DNA from: Pseudomonas sp. Irchel 3A7
GTDB lineage: Bacteria; Pseudomonadota; Gammaproteobacteria; Pseudomonadales; Pseudomonadaceae
Reading direction: 5' to 3'
Length of the DNA stretch: 64,000 nt
NCBI RefSeq assembly: GCF_900187565.1
Contig: NZ_FYED01000007.1
Span: forward strand, 289,240-353,239
Shown here: positions 54,230 to 63,902 of the stretch, piece by piece
How the letters are laid out: the number at the start of each line of letters is the position of its first letter
Position numbering within the stretch: position 1 is the first letter of the stretch
Notes under the pieces: generated by a model
The model's database searches: none
The model's input: only the letters and a program-made list of their open reading frames with translations
Told to the model about the DNA's origin: nothing
Made by a program: the position numbers and the translations under genes

Positions 54230-54439
54230 TCAGCGCCAAAAGGGTTTGTCTAATTCGTTGATTCGCTCGGCGTGGCTGATACCCAGGTCTGAAAGCTGCC
54301 GATCATCGAGCTGGCCCAGTAAATACCGGGTTCTGCTCCTTTCCAGGCTGTTACAGAACCTGCAGAGCAATCCGCGGAGCCAATTCAAGCGACGATTGGA
54401 TTGAGGCGTGGAAAGGGACGTGTCCTGAGCGTGATTCAT
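54230..54439 (-). CDS. DUF1127 small protein (copy 1)
   Basis: 69 residues; the C-terminal half RTRYLLGQLDDRQLSDLGIS followed by HAERINELDKPFWR is the DUF1127 (YjiS-like) core, an arginine-rich helix-turn-helix-like region that in other bacteria can bind RNA or DNA. The N-terminus, MNHAQDTSLSTPQSN, is polar. The upstream region carries an operator-like inverted pair shared with copy 2. Confidence 0.85.
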   Translation of the reverse strand: MNHAQDTSLSTPQSNRRLNWLRGLLCRFCNSLERSRTRYLLGQLDDRQLSDLGISHAERINELDKPFWR

Positions 54440-54519
54440 GGTGCAGTCCTTTTGCGGTCGTGGTGGGATTCAAGAGTGATCCCGGCCGCAGGCTGGCAAC
54501 AGACACACTGGGGTTAAAT

Positions 54520-54561
54520 TGTACTGGTTCAGTTATGCATTTTTCTAAACTGTATCTGTAC
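54520..54561. promoter_or_regulatory. Operator-like motif upstream of DUF1127 copy 1
   Basis: TGTACTGGTTCAGTT (54520-54534) and AACTGTATCTGTAC (54548-54561) lie about 80 bases before the start codon. The same two words, slightly changed, stand upstream of copy 2 at 55045-55083. The sequence type, with repeated TGTAC and CTGTA, suggests a GntR/MocR-type regulator site, by inference. Confidence 0.4.
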
Positions 54562-54604
54562 GGCGTTTCATCTTCTGTGTCGCCTGTTTTAATTCGCCAA
54601 AACG

Positions 54605-54640
54605 ACAAAGCCCGTCGTGGTTTCCCACGACGGGCTTTGT
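54605..54640 (-). terminator. Terminator of DUF1127 copy 2
   Basis: ACAAAGCCCGTCGTGG and CCACGACGGGCTTTGT form a perfect 16-base stem with a four-base loop, then GTCGTTTT on the reverse strand. Given the symmetric ends it could work in both directions. Confidence 0.9.
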
Positions 54641-54697
54641 TTGTTCAATTCGGGTTGCTGGCGATGGACCCTGTGGGTCAGAGCCAGCGACGCTCAC

Positions 54698-54922
54698 TTA
54701 GCGCCAGAACGGCTTGCTCAGCTCTTCGTAGCGTTGTGCTTCGCTAATCCCGGCATCAGCCAGCAGACGCGAATCCAGGCGAGCCAGTTGGTGGCGGCTG
54801 GAGATGCGGCGCTGCCACAGCATCAGGTTGGCGATAACGCGCAGAGGCATGGAAGCCTGGGTTTTTGCAGCGGTGTTTTCGAAGAACAGATCGGAACTGA
54901 GTGTACGTTCCATGGTTTTCAT
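54698..54922 (-). CDS. DUF1127 small protein (copy 2)
   Basis: 74 residues: MKTMERTLSSDLFFENTAAK, then the arginine-rich ISSRHQLARLDSRLLADAGI and a conserved FWR end identical to copy 1. No signal or membrane segment is present. It is separated from copy 1 by a perfect terminator and so has its own promoter in the region to 55083. Confidence 0.86.
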   Translation of the reverse strand: MKTMERTLSSDLFFENTAAKTQASMPLRVIANLMLWQRRISSRHQLARLDSRLLADAGISEAQRYEELSKPFWR

Positions 54923-55232
54923 CCTTCCGCTTGTGGCGGGATTAGGTAGTGGTTTAACTGGTGCCCATGATCCTCCTGTTTGCCTAGTCTCTGTAGATAC
55001 AGTTCACCTGTATTGTGAGAGCTCAGTTAACTGTTTATAGGGGGTGTACTGGTCTAAATTGAGGCAACTGTACCTATCTGCACTGTTGTGGTGCGATTTT
55101 GCTGATTTGGTCTCGTGGCGTAGGGTATTTTTGTAGGAAATAACCGGTACAGCAGTACAGTTTTTGGCGAGTTTTGACTTGGCAATAGCACGCTGGCGAA
55201 ACTGTGTTTGCGCCAGCGGTTATCTGTATTCA
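54923..55232. other. Intergenic region with multiple TACAG/CTGTA words
   Basis: No gene is supported. It contains ATACAG-N5-CTGTAT (54997-55013), the TGTACTGGT ... AACTGTA pair (55045-55083) and GGTACAGCAGTACAG (55145-55159). These lie upstream of DUF1127 copy 2 and downstream of the CoA-transferase gene. Confidence 0.5.
55045..55083. promoter_or_regulatory. Operator-like motif upstream of DUF1127 copy 2
   Basis: TGTACTGGTCTAAATT and AACTGTACCTATCTGCAC, related to 54520-54561. The spacing between the two words is seven bases shorter than upstream of copy 1, and the second word carries a four-base insertion. Confidence 0.4.
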
Positions 55233-56726
55233 TTACACGGCAAGCATTCGCCCGGTTTCTTCCAGGTTCATGTGCCAACTCAGGGCATCGCGCAGGATAT
55301 GTGGCGTGTGTCCGCCGATGGCGCAAGCAGCATTGAAGTAGTCATTCAATGCCTGGCGGTAGTCGGGGTGCACGCAGTTGTCGATGATGACGCGGGCGCG
55401 TTCCCGGGGCGCCAGGCCACGCAGGTCGGCCAGGCCGACTTCGGTGACGAGGATGTCGACGTCATGCTCGGTATGGTCAACGTGGCTGACCATCGGCACC
55501 ACGCTGGAAATGGCGCCGCTCTTGGCGATCGACTTGGTCACGAACACCGCAAGGTGCGCATTGCGCGCGAAGTCGCCGGAACCGCCTATGCCGTTCATCA
55601 TCCGCGTGCCGCAGACGTGGGTGGAGTTGACGTTGCCATAAATGTCGAACTCCAGCGCCGTGTTGATGCCAATGATGCCGAGGCGACGGACCACTTCGGG
55701 GTGGTTGGAAATTTCCTGCGGGCGCAGCACCAGTTTGTCCTTATAGCGCTCCAGATTGCCGAACACATCGGCGTTGCGACGGCTCGACAGCGTGATCGAG
55801 CTGCCCGAGGCAAAGCTCAACTTGCCGGCGTCGATCAGGTCGAAGGTCGAGTCCTGCAGCACTTCGGAGTACATCGTCAGGTCTTCGAAGGGCGAGTCGA
55901 TCAAGCCGCACATCACGGAGTTGGCGATAGTGCCGATCCCGGCCTGCAGCGGGCCGAGCTTGTTGGTCATGCGTCCGGCGTCGACTTCCTGCTTGAAGAA
56001 GTCGATCAGGTGATCGGCGATGGCCTGGGTGTCTACGTCCGGCGGCAATACGGTGGAAGGTGAGTCGGACTGGTTGGTGACCACGATTGCGACGATCTTT
56101 TCCGGCGGAATCGGGATGGCGGTGCTGCCAATGCGATCGTCGACCTTGACCAGCGGAATCGGTGTGCGGGTCGGGCGATAGGTCGGGATATAGATGTCGT
56201 GCAGACCTTCGAGGTTCGGGTTGTGCGCGAGATTGATCTCGACAATCACATGTTTGGCGAAGATCGCGAAGCTGGCGGAGTTGCCCACGGAAGTGGTCGG
56301 CACAATATGGCCTTGTTCGGTGATGGCGACGGCTTCGATGACCGCGATGTCCGGCAGCTTCAATTGCTGGTTGCGCAGTTGCTCGACGGTTTCCGAGAGG
56401 TGCTGGTCGATGAACATCACGTCCCCGGCGTTGATCGCCTTGCGCAGTGTGCTGTCCACCTGGAACGGCATGCGTCGTGACAATACGCCGGCTTCGGTGA
56501 GCTGTTTGTCGAGGTCGTTGCCCAGGCTGGCGCCGGTCATAAGGCTGATCTTCAGCGGCGTGACCTTGGCCCGCTCGGCCAGTGCATGGGGTACGGCCTT
56601 GGCTTCGCCGGCGCGGGTGAAGCCGCTCATGCCGACGGTCATGCCGTCCTCAATCAAGGCGGCAGCCTCGGCGGCACTCATCACTTTATCCAACAACGAA
56701 GGCAGGCGAATTCGGTCACGGTACAT
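55233..56726 (-). CDS. Acetyl-CoA hydrolase/transferase family (succinyl-CoA:acetate CoA-transferase)
   Basis: 497 residues, soluble. It moves CoA between succinate and acetate or a similar acid. The catalytic glutamate is Glu288 in MYSEVLQDS, and the glycine-rich GNSASFAIF and THVCGTRMMNGIGGSGDF segments bind CoA. The length and motifs fit the AarC/Cat1 group rather than a pure hydrolase. It lies alone, upstream of two DUF1127 genes on the same strand, and its role with acetate is inferred from family. Confidence 0.9.
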   Translation of the reverse strand: MYRDRIRLPSLLDKVMSAAEAAALIEDGMTVGMSGFTRAGEAKAVPHALAERAKVTPLKISLMTGASLGNDLDKQLTEAGVLSRRMPFQVDSTLRKAINAGDVMFIDQHLSETVEQLRNQQLKLPDIAVIEAVAITEQGHIVPTTSVGNSASFAIFAKHVIVEINLAHNPNLEGLHDIYIPTYRPTRTPIPLVKVDDRIGSTAIPIPPEKIVAIVVTNQSDSPSTVLPPDVDTQAIADHLIDFFKQEVDAGRMTNKLGPLQAGIGTIANSVMCGLIDSPFEDLTMYSEVLQDSTFDLIDAGKLSFASGSSITLSSRRNADVFGNLERYKDKLVLRPQEISNHPEVVRRLGIIGINTALEFDIYGNVNSTHVCGTRMMNGIGGSGDFARNAHLAVFVTKSIAKSGAISSVVPMVSHVDHTEHDVDILVTEVGLADLRGLAPRERARVIIDNCVHPDYRQALNDYFNAACAIGGHTPHILRDALSWHMNLEETGRMLAV

Positions 56727-56895
56727 GGATTGTTATCTCGGGCAACGGGTACAGGAAGCGCAGTCTATTGAATTTCGCCGGTCCCTGTCCCGCTACCAAG
56801 GTCGCAAAAGAGGCCTCTATTCCGGGCCTTTCAAGCAAAACACCATTACCGGATCAGTAACAAAGAGACGGTTTGTCCGACGATTTGCGCAAACA

Positions 56896-56923
56896 AAAAC
56901 GCCCCGACAAGTCGGGGCGTTTT
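56896..56923 (-). terminator. Rho-independent terminator after pntB
   Basis: AAAACGCCCCGAC and GTCGGGGCGTTTT pair perfectly around two bases. On the reverse strand the stem ends in TTTTGTTTG, 17 bases past the pntB stop. Confidence 0.95.
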
Positions 56924-56939
56924 GTGGTGCCGGCGAGGG

Positions 56940-58376
56940 TTATTCGACGGCCTTGACCATGTCCTCGATGACTTTTTTCGCGTCACCGAACACCATCATG
57001 GTTTTGTCCAGGTAGAACAGTTCATTGTCCAGACCGGCATAACCGCTGGCCATCGAGCGCTTGTTGACGATGATGGTCTTGGCCTTGAACGCTTCGAGAA
57101 TCGGCATGCCGGCAATCGGCGATTTCGGATCGTTCTTGGCGGCCGGGTTGACCACGTCGTTGGCGCCCAGCACCAGCACCACGTCGGCCTGACCGAACTC
57201 GGAGTTGATGTCGTCCATCTCGAACACCTGGTCGTAAGGCACTTCGGCTTCGGCCAGCAGTACGTTCATGTGGCCCGGCATACGACCGGCAACCGGGTGG
57301 ATCGCATACTTCACGGTCACGCCGCGATGGGTCAGCTTCTCGGTCAGTTCCTTCAGCGCATGTTGCGCCCGTGCTACCGCCAGGCCGTAGCCTGGAACGA
57401 TGATCACAGTGTCGGCGTTGGTCAGCAGGAAGGTCGCGTCGTCAGCCGAACCGGATTTCACCGGGCGGGCTTCTTTCGAGCCGGCAGGGCCGGCCGCGTC
57501 CGCGGTGTTGCCGAAACCACCGAGCAGTACGTTGAAGAACGAACGGTTCATCGCCTTGCACATGATGTACGAGAGAATCGCACCGCTTGAGCCCACCAGA
57601 GAACCGGCGATGATCAGCATCGAGTTGTTCAGCGAGAAGCCGATGCCCGCTGCTGCCCAGCCGGAGTAGCTGTTGAGCATGGACACGACGACCGGCATGT
57701 CGGCGCCGCCAATCGGGATGATGATCAGCACGCCGAGTACGAAGGCCAGCGCCAGCATCACGCCGAAAGCGGTGTAGTCGCCGGTGAGCATGAAAGTCAC
57801 GCCCAGTGCCAGTGTGGCCAGACCCAGCAGCAGGTTCAGCTTGTGCTGACCGCCAAACTGTACTGGCGCGCCCTGGAACAGGCGGAACTTGTACTTGCCT
57901 GCCAGTTTGCCGAAGGCAATGACCGAACCGGAGAAGGTGATCGCACCGATGGCAGCGCCGAGGAACAACTCCAGGCGGTTACCGGCCGGGATTGCATCGC
58001 CGAGGTTCTGGACGATGCCCAGCGACTGTGGCTCGACCACGGCGGCCACGGCGATGAACACCGCTGCCAGGCCGATCATGCTGTGCATGAAGGCGACCAG
58101 TTCGGGCATCTTGGTCATTTCAACACGCTTGGCCATGATCGTACCGACAGTGCCACCGATCAGCAGGCCGACGATCACGTAGACGATACCGTCGTGGGCC
58201 AGTTCGGCACCCAGCTTGTAGATCAGGCCAACCGTGGTGAGGATCGCCAGGCCCATGCCGAGCATGCCGAACAGGTTGCCGCGACGCGACGTGGTGGGAT
58301 GCGAGAGTCCCTTGAGCGCCTGGATGAAGCAGACTGAGGCGATCAAATACAGGGAAGTAACCAGATTCATGCTCAT
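56940..58376 (-). CDS. pntB: NAD(P) transhydrogenase subunit beta
   Basis: 478 residues: about nine hydrophobic helices in the first 270 residues, then the NADP-binding domain with [20 protein letters not shown] and the conserved [20 protein letters not shown]. The enzyme couples hydride transfer from NADH to NADP+ with proton entry. It is the last gene of the three-gene operon; its ATG overlaps the pntAB stop by ATGA. Confidence 0.97.
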   Translation of the reverse strand: MSMNLVTSLYLIASVCFIQALKGLSHPTTSRRGNLFGMLGMGLAILTTVGLIYKLGAELAHDGIVYVIVGLLIGGTVGTIMAKRVEMTKMPELVAFMHSMIGLAAVFIAVAAVVEPQSLGIVQNLGDAIPAGNRLELFLGAAIGAITFSGSVIAFGKLAGKYKFRLFQGAPVQFGGQHKLNLLLGLATLALGVTFMLTGDYTAFGVMLALAFVLGVLIIIPIGGADMPVVVSMLNSYSGWAAAGIGFSLNNSMLIIAGSLVGSSGAILSYIMCKAMNRSFFNVLLGGFGNTADAAGPAGSKEARPVKSGSADDATFLLTNADTVIIVPGYGLAVARAQHALKELTEKLTHRGVTVKYAIHPVAGRMPGHMNVLLAEAEVPYDQVFEMDDINSEFGQADVVLVLGANDVVNPAAKNDPKSPIAGMPILEAFKAKTIIVNKRSMASGYAGLDNELFYLDKTMMVFGDAKKVIEDMVKAVE

Positions 58377-58729
58377 GCTTGCTGCACCTCAGCCTTGACT
58401 GCTTCGGCCTTGGCTGCCGGAGCCTTTGCTGGCGCCGCTTTCTTCTTGAACATTTCCAGCATGCGTCGGGTCACCAGGAAGCCACCAAACACGTTGACCG
58501 CGGCCAGGGCCACGGCGAGGGTGCCCATGGTCTTGCCCAGTGGGGTCACGGTGAGGGCGGCCGCGAGCATGGCGCCGACGATGACGATAGCCGAGATCGC
58601 GTTGGTCACGGCCATCAGTGGTGTGTGCAGGGCAGGGGTCACGTTCCAGACCACGTGGTAGCCGACATAGATAGCCAGCACAAAGATGATCAGGTTGTAG
58701 ATACCGTGAGAGATCAGCATGTCTTCCAT
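58373..58729 (-). CDS. pntAB: NAD(P) transhydrogenase subunit alpha part 2 (membrane)
   Basis: 118 residues, equivalent to the membrane part of the E. coli alpha subunit, here a separate protein. [20 protein letters not shown], three or four membrane helices and [17 protein letters not shown] are typical. The Lys/Ala-rich tail ([13 protein letters not shown]) is a low-complexity end. The start at 58729 follows the pntAA stop by 11 bases. Confidence 0.94.
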   Translation of the reverse strand: MEDMLISHGIYNLIIFVLAIYVGYHVVWNVTPALHTPLMAVTNAISAIVIVGAMLAAALTVTPLGKTMGTLAVALAAVNVFGGFLVTRRMLEMFKKKAAPAKAPAAKAEAVKAEVQQA

Positions 58730-58740
58730 TGTTTTTATCC

Positions 58741-59862
58741 TCAGCCGTTCTTGCGCACGATCTGGCCGTCGCGGCACATCAGGCACGCGGCGACGATATC
58801 GTCTTCAAGGTTGATCACCAGTTGTCCTTCTTTATCGAACAACAATTTCATGAAGTCCAGCAGGTTGCGTGCATACAGCGCCGAGGCGTCGGCTGCGACC
58901 GCGGCCGCCAGATTGGTCGGGCCGACGATGGTTACGCCATTCTCGACGACCACCTGATCAGCCACGGTCAGCGGGCAGTTACCGCCTTGGGCCGCCGCCA
59001 GATCGATGACCACCGAGCCCGGTTTCATTTGCGCCACGGTTTCCGCGCTCAATAGCGTCGGCGCCTTGCGGCCTGGAATCAGCGCGGTGGTGATAACAAT
59101 GTCAGCCTGCTTGGCGCGTTCGTGCACGGCCACAGCCTGACGTTGCATCCAACTGGCCGGCATTGGGCGTGCGTAGCCGCCGACACCAACGGCACATTCG
59201 CGCTCTTCATCGGTCTCGTAAGGTACGTCGACGAACTTGGCGCCGAGGGATTCGATCTGCTCTTTAACCGCAGGGCGCACGTCGGACGCCTCGATCACCG
59301 CTCCCAGGCGTTTCGCTGTGGCGATGGCCTGCAGTCCGGCGACGCCGGCGCCGAGAATCAGCACGCGCGCCGCTTTCACGGTGCCCGCAGCGGTCATCAG
59401 CATCGGCATGAATCGCGGATAGTGGTGAGCAGCCAGCAACACGGCTTTATAGCCGGCGATGTTGGCTTGCGAAGACAGCACATCCAGGCTCTGGGCGCGG
59501 GAGGTGCGTGGCGCAGCTTCCAGCGCAAACGCGGTAATGCCGCACTCGGCCATTTTGGCGATGGTTTCGTTACTGAACGGATTGAGCATCCCCACCACAA
59601 TGGTGCCGCTTTTTATCAGCGCAAGTTCGCTGTCAGTGGGGGCGACGACCTTCAGAATCAGCTCTGCACCAAACGCGTCACCGGCGCTGCCAATGGTTGC
59701 GCCTGCGGCTTCATAGGCACTGTCGACAACGCTGGCATTGACGCCGGCGCCGCTTTGTACAGTGACCTTATGACCCTGGCCGATCAGCTTCTTAATGGTT
59801 TCAGGGGTTGCAGCAACCCGTGTTTCACCGGTCTGGGTTTCGAGAGGAACACCAATGTGCAC
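58741..59862 (-). CDS. pntAA: NAD(P) transhydrogenase subunit alpha part 1 (NAD-binding)
   Basis: 373 residues forming the soluble NAD(H)-binding domain. [20 protein letters not shown], with a GTG start at 59862 and GGAG eight bases before it, is the family opening, followed by [20 protein letters not shown], the dinucleotide fold. Together with pntAB and pntB it makes the membrane proton-translocating enzyme. A longer frame (to 59937) is rejected because it lacks the family's start. Confidence 0.96.
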   Translation of the reverse strand: MHIGVPLETQTGETRVAATPETIKKLIGQGHKVTVQSGAGVNASVVDSAYEAAGATIGSAGDAFGAELILKVVAPTDSELALIKSGTIVVGMLNPFSNETIAKMAECGITAFALEAAPRTSRAQSLDVLSSQANIAGYKAVLLAAHHYPRFMPMLMTAAGTVKAARVLILGAGVAGLQAIATAKRLGAVIEASDVRPAVKEQIESLGAKFVDVPYETDEERECAVGVGGYARPMPASWMQRQAVAVHERAKQADIVITTALIPGRKAPTLLSAETVAQMKPGSVVIDLAAAQGGNCPLTVADQVVVENGVTIVGPTNLAAAVAADASALYARNLLDFMKLLFDKEGQLVINLEDDIVAACLMCRDGQIVRKNG

Positions 59863-60296
59863 GTCAAATCTCCTGCGTGATCTTATTGAGTAAACCCATG
59901 CACTACGGATGGTGCGGCTGGGGCGGCCGATCAGCACGACCCCGCCAAATCAGGGCGGGGCGCGGCATTTTGCAGGCGAACTTTGTGCCCTTCAAGGGAT
60001 TATGACGCGTGACGGAAAATTAACTACAAGTCACCCCGTGACCGAATGTCGCATCGATTAAGCGCAGTCCCTTGTAAAGCGTGCCTTTCAGAGCATTTTT
60101 CTTGAATTTGAGAATTTTCACATAGGCCATATGAATGTTCCTGCATTGCTTCGAAATAGCGGCGCAAAGCCATATGTTCAGGCGCTTGTGGGACGTTTGT
60201 ACTGCTTTCGGTACAGTCTTCGAATATGCGACAAATAGTTATATCTGTAGGGTTTTTATTTTGCTGACTACGGGGTCAGCTATCCTCTGTAAGCCT
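59863..60296. other. Intergenic region between pntAA and gcdR
   Basis: No gene is supported. It carries the likely pntAA promoter, a CCCCGCC/GGCGGGG stem in the leader (59940-59960), and a GCTGAC/GTCAGC dyad near 60270-60290. The rest is AT-rich without a supported frame. Confidence 0.5.
59967..59995 (-). promoter_or_regulatory. Candidate sigma-70 promoter of the pnt operon
   Basis: On the reverse strand TTGAAG (59990-59995), 17 bases, CAAAAT (59967-59972). It lies about 105 bases before the pntAA start, with a seven-base G+C-rich stem in between. Spacing is optimal; each hexamer matches consensus only in part. Confidence 0.45.
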
Positions 60297-61196
60297 TTAT
60301 CCTTCGAGGCTGTAGCTGTGCGCCTGATTGACCAGCCAATCTCTGAATGCCCTTAAAGACGCCGATTCGACCTTCCGCTCAGGAATCATCAGGTAATAAG
60401 CCTTGATGCTGGAGAGTGCCTGGGGGTTGGCAATGACCAGTCGTTTCTCGGCCAATTCATGCTGAATCAGGAAGGGTGGAATCAAGGCGATGCCCATGTC
60501 GTGCATGGCCGCCTGGGCCAGCATGGAGAATAGCTCGTAGCGCGGTCCTGTCATGTCGCGAGGGACATTCAGTCGCTGAGAGTTAAACCAATGTCGCCAG
60601 GCGTAGGGGCGGGTGGTCTGTTGCAAAAGGGGGAGTTCAGCGATTTCACCGGCGGTCAGATGAGTGTTTTTCCCCATCAGGTTGGGGCTGCAAACGGGAA
60701 GCGGATGTTCGCCCATCAAGCGGTGGGACTCCGTACCGGGCCAGTCCGCGTCGCCGAAGTAAATCGCTGCGTCAAAGTCCGTATCGGCAAACAGGAAGGG
60801 GCGTGTGCGGTTGGTCAGGTTGACCGTCACTTCCGGGTGTTTTTGCTGGAAGTCCTTGAGTCGAGGCAGCAGCCACTGGGTGCCGAACGTCGGAACTACG
60901 GCCAGTTCGATCACATTGGCACCTTGCTGACCCATCACGGACAGGGTGTCCCGTTCGACTGCATCAAGTTGGGTGGCGACCCTGCGGCTGTAGGAAAGAC
61001 CGGCTTCTGTCAGCTTCACGCCGCGCCGCGAACGTCGGAACAGTTCTACGCTGAGGAATTCCTCAAGGCCGGCGATCTGTCGGCAAATCGCCCCTTGCGT
61101 CAGCGAAAGTTCCTGCGCTGCCTTGGTAAAGCTCTCATGGCGTGCAGCTGCCTCAAAGCTGATCAGGGCCGTTGTGCTGGGTATCTTCCTGCGCAT
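60297..61196 (-). CDS. gcdR: LysR-family regulator of glutarate catabolism
   Basis: 299 residues; MRRKIPSTTALISFEAAARH start and HTH ESFTKAAQELSLTQGAICRQ, then a substrate-binding domain. The ATG at 61196 has TGAGG at seven bases; a GTG 15 bases upstream is less likely. The match to the GcdR protein of Pseudomonas is by memory of its opening residues. It is divergent from gcdH, the expected target. The effector is probably glutarate or a derived CoA ester. Confidence 0.88.
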   Translation of the reverse strand: MRRKIPSTTALISFEAAARHESFTKAAQELSLTQGAICRQIAGLEEFLSVELFRRSRRGVKLTEAGLSYSRRVATQLDAVERDTLSVMGQQGANVIELAVVPTFGTQWLLPRLKDFQQKHPEVTVNLTNRTRPFLFADTDFDAAIYFGDADWPGTESHRLMGEHPLPVCSPNLMGKNTHLTAGEIAELPLLQQTTRPYAWRHWFNSQRLNVPRDMTGPRYELFSMLAQAAMHDMGIALIPPFLIQHELAEKRLVIANPQALSSIKAYYLMIPERKVESASLRAFRDWLVNQAHSYSLEG

Positions 61197-61270
61197 GTAC
61201 GTCAACCTCACTAATACATCGCGTTAAATGCGTTTTGCGACGTTTCGGAGTGAGAAATTAGCACAACAGT

Positions 61271-61290
61271 ATGCAAAATCCTCGTTTGCC
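61271..61290. promoter_or_regulatory. Candidate GcdR operator
   Basis: GCAAA-N7-TTTGC dyad at 61273-61289 in the divergent gap between gcdR and gcdH. It fits the symmetry of LysR sites. No test is possible from sequence alone. Confidence 0.3.
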
Positions 61291-61354
61291 GAGACGGTGA
61301 ACCGGGCCTAGGATCAGTCCACGTTTATTTGACCCGTTTCGAGAGGACATACTC

Positions 61355-62536
61355 ATGGCCGGTAAAGCTAGCTTCAACTGGATCGATCCCCTGCTGCTGG
61401 ATCAACAGCTCACCGAAGAAGAGCGCATGATCCGCGACACTGCCGCGCAGTTCGCCCAGCAGAGCCTCGCGCCGCGCATTCTCGAAGCGTTCCGTCATGA
61501 AAAGACCGACCCGGCGATTTTCCGCGAGATGGGCGAAGTGGGCCTGTTGGGTGCGACCATTCCGGAGCAGTACGGTGGCAGCGGCCTGAACTATGTCAGC
61601 TACGGCTTGATTGCCCGTGAGGTCGAGCGCATCGACTCCGGCTATCGCTCGATGATGAGTGTGCAGTCCTCACTGGTGATGGTGCCGATCAATGAGTTCG
61701 GTACCGAGGCGCAAAAACAGAAGTACCTGCCGAAACTGGCCTCGGGCGAGTGGATCGGCTGCTTCGGCCTGACCGAGCCTAACCACGGTTCCGACCCGGG
61801 CGCGATGATTACTCGTGCGCGTAAAGTGGAAGGCGGCTACAGCCTGACTGGCAGCAAGATGTGGATTACCAACAGCCCGATCGCCGATGTGTTCGTGATC
61901 TGGGGTAAAGACGACGCGGGCGATATCCGTGGCTTCGTTCTGGAAAAAGGCTGGAAGGGCCTGAGCGCCCCGGCGATTCACGGCAAGGTCGGCCTGCGCG
62001 CATCGATCACCGGCGAGATCGTCATGGACAACGTGTTTGTCCCCGAAGAGAACATCTTCCCGGATGTCCGTGGTTTGAAAGGTCCTTTCACTTGCCTCAA
62101 CTCGGCACGTTACGGCATTTCCTGGGGAGCGCTGGGTGCTGCTGAGTTCTGCTGGCACACCGCTCGCCAGTACACACTGGATCGTCAGCAGTTCGGCCGC
62201 CCATTGGCTGCCACTCAGTTGATCCAGAAGAAGCTGGCCGACATGCAGACCGAAATCACCATGGCGCTGCAAGGCTGCCTGCGCCTGGGGCGCATGAAGG
62301 ACGAAGGTACTGCAGCGGTTGAAATCACTTCGATGATGAAGCGCAACTCTTGCGGCAAGTCCCTGGACATTGCGCGCATGGCCCGCGACATGCTGGGCGG
62401 CAACGGTATCTCCGACGAGTTCGGTGTCGCTCGCCATCTGGTCAACCTGGAAGTGGTGAATACCTATGAGGGTACGCATGACGTCCACGCGCTGATCCTC
62501 GGTCGGGCGCAGACCGGCATCCAGGCGTTCTATTAA
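61355..62536 (+). CDS. gcdH: Glutaryl-CoA dehydrogenase
   Basis: Oxidatively decarboxylates glutaryl-CoA to crotonyl-CoA in lysine and glutarate degradation. The 393-residue flavoprotein has the acyl-CoA dehydrogenase pattern: [38 protein letters not shown], and [12 protein letters not shown]. The catalytic base is Glu372 in YEGTHD, and Arg in [11 protein letters not shown] is part of the glutaryl-binding site. GAGAGGACATACTC precedes the ATG. gcdG follows after 12 bases. Confidence 0.95.
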   Translation: MAGKASFNWIDPLLLDQQLTEEERMIRDTAAQFAQQSLAPRILEAFRHEKTDPAIFREMGEVGLLGATIPEQYGGSGLNYVSYGLIAREVERIDSGYRSMMSVQSSLVMVPINEFGTEAQKQKYLPKLASGEWIGCFGLTEPNHGSDPGAMITRARKVEGGYSLTGSKMWITNSPIADVFVIWGKDDAGDIRGFVLEKGWKGLSAPAIHGKVGLRASITGEIVMDNVFVPEENIFPDVRGLKGPFTCLNSARYGISWGALGAAEFCWHTARQYTLDRQQFGRPLAATQLIQKKLADMQTEITMALQGCLRLGRMKDEGTAAVEITSMMKRNSCGKSLDIARMARDMLGGNGISDEFGVARHLVNLEVVNTYEGTHDVHALILGRAQTGIQAFY

Positions 62537-62548
62537 TAGGGGAACGGC

Positions 62549-63769
62549 ATGGGCGCGCTTTCACATCTACGGGTACTGGATTTATCGCGGGTGCTGGCCG
62601 GGCCGTGGGCCGGGCAGATTCTTGCCGACCTTGGCGCTGAAGTGATCAAGGTCGAGCGCCCGGGCAATGGTGATGATACGCGCGCCTGGGGCCCGCCATT
62701 CCTTAAAGACGCTTATGGCGAGAACACTAGCGAGGCCGCCTATTACTTGTCGGCCAATCGCAACAAGCAATCGGTGACTATCGACTTCACGCGCCCAGAG
62801 GGGCGGAAGCTGGTGCGAGATCTGGCGGCGAAGTCGGACATCCTGATCGAGAACTTCAAGGTCGGTGGTCTGGCGGCTTACGGGCTGGACTACGAATCGT
62901 TGAAGGCAATCAACCCGGACCTGATCTATTGCTCGATCACCGGATTCGGTCAAACCGGTCCTTATGCCAAGCGTGCGGGTTATGACTTCATGATCCAGGG
63001 GTTGGGCGGCCTCATGAGTCTGACAGGGCGACCTGAAGGCGATGAGGGGGCAGGACCGGTGAAGGTGGGTGTGGCGCTGACAGATATTTTGACCGGGCTC
63101 TACTCGACGGTCGCGATCCTGGCGGCGCTTGCACATCGTGATCATGACGGTGGCGGTCAGCATATTGATATGGCGTTGCTGGATGTTCAGGTGGCGTGCC
63201 TGGCTAACCAGGCGATGAACTACCTGACGACAGGCAATGCGCCCAAACGCTTGGGGAATGCTCATCCGAACATCGTGCCTTATCAGGATTTTCCTACGGC
63301 GGATGGCGACTTCATTCTTACCGTGGGTAATGACGGGCAGTTCCGCAAATTCGCGGAGGTCGCCGGGCAGCCTCAGTGGGCGGATGATCCGCGCTTCGCA
63401 ACCAACAAACTGCGGGTGGCCAATAGGGCGGTCCTCATTCCACTGATCCGCCAGGCCACTGTATTCAAGACCACTGCTGAATGGGTGGCTCAGCTGGAGC
63501 AGGCGGGGGTTCCTTGTGGGCCTATTAATGATCTTGCACAGATGTTTGCCGATCCTCAGGTCAAGGCGCGCGGGTTGGCGATTGAGTTGCCGCATGCGCT
63601 GGCTGGCATGGTGCCGCAGGTGGCGAGCCCGATACGTTTGTCGGAGACGCCGGTGGAGTACCGTCGTGCGCCTCCTTTGTTGGGGGAGCATACGTTTGAG
63701 GTTCTACAGCGGGTACTGGGGCTGGATGCCGGTACCGTGGCTAACTTCAAAGAGTCCGGCGTGCTCTAA
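62549..63769 (+). CDS. gcdG: CaiB/BaiF CoA-transferase (glutarate CoA-transferase)
   Basis: 406 residues of the class III CoA-transferase family. RVLDLSRVLAGPWAGQILAD and GAEVIKVERPGNGDDTR open the protein, and the catalytic aspartate is Asp146 in YDFMIQ. Its position in operon with gcdH fits moving CoA from succinyl-CoA to glutarate, as reported for the homologous Pseudomonas GcdG. AGGGGAACGGC is a clear ribosome site. Confidence 0.92.
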   Translation: MGALSHLRVLDLSRVLAGPWAGQILADLGAEVIKVERPGNGDDTRAWGPPFLKDAYGENTSEAAYYLSANRNKQSVTIDFTRPEGRKLVRDLAAKSDILIENFKVGGLAAYGLDYESLKAINPDLIYCSITGFGQTGPYAKRAGYDFMIQGLGGLMSLTGRPEGDEGAGPVKVGVALTDILTGLYSTVAILAALAHRDHDGGGQHIDMALLDVQVACLANQAMNYLTTGNAPKRLGNAHPNIVPYQDFPTADGDFILTVGNDGQFRKFAEVAGQPQWADDPRFATNKLRVANRAVLIPLIRQATVFKTTAEWVAQLEQAGVPCGPINDLAQMFADPQVKARGLAIELPHALAGMVPQVASPIRLSETPVEYRRAPPLLGEHTFEVLQRVLGLDAGTVANFKESGVL

Positions 63770-63874
63770 GGATTTCCCCCTATATAGAAGAGTGGCTTGC
63801 TCCTTCCAGGTGTGGGTGGAGCGGGCTCATTTCCTGCCTCTCGTAACTTATTGAAAGAAAACTGAAATTAACGG

Positions 63875-63902
63875 TTGACGGCAGATCTCAGGTGTCTATA
63901 AT
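63875..63902 (+). promoter_or_regulatory. Strong sigma-70 promoter, likely rRNA operon P1
   Basis: TTGACG (63875-63880), 16 bases, TATAAT (63897-63902), preceded by an A/T-rich run (63850-63873) suited to an UP element. The sequence after it (CTTCCGGCGCAGTCG, AACTCCTTGGTAAACAATG) is what I recall from Pseudomonas rrn leaders. The rRNA genes themselves are outside the window. Confidence 0.75.
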
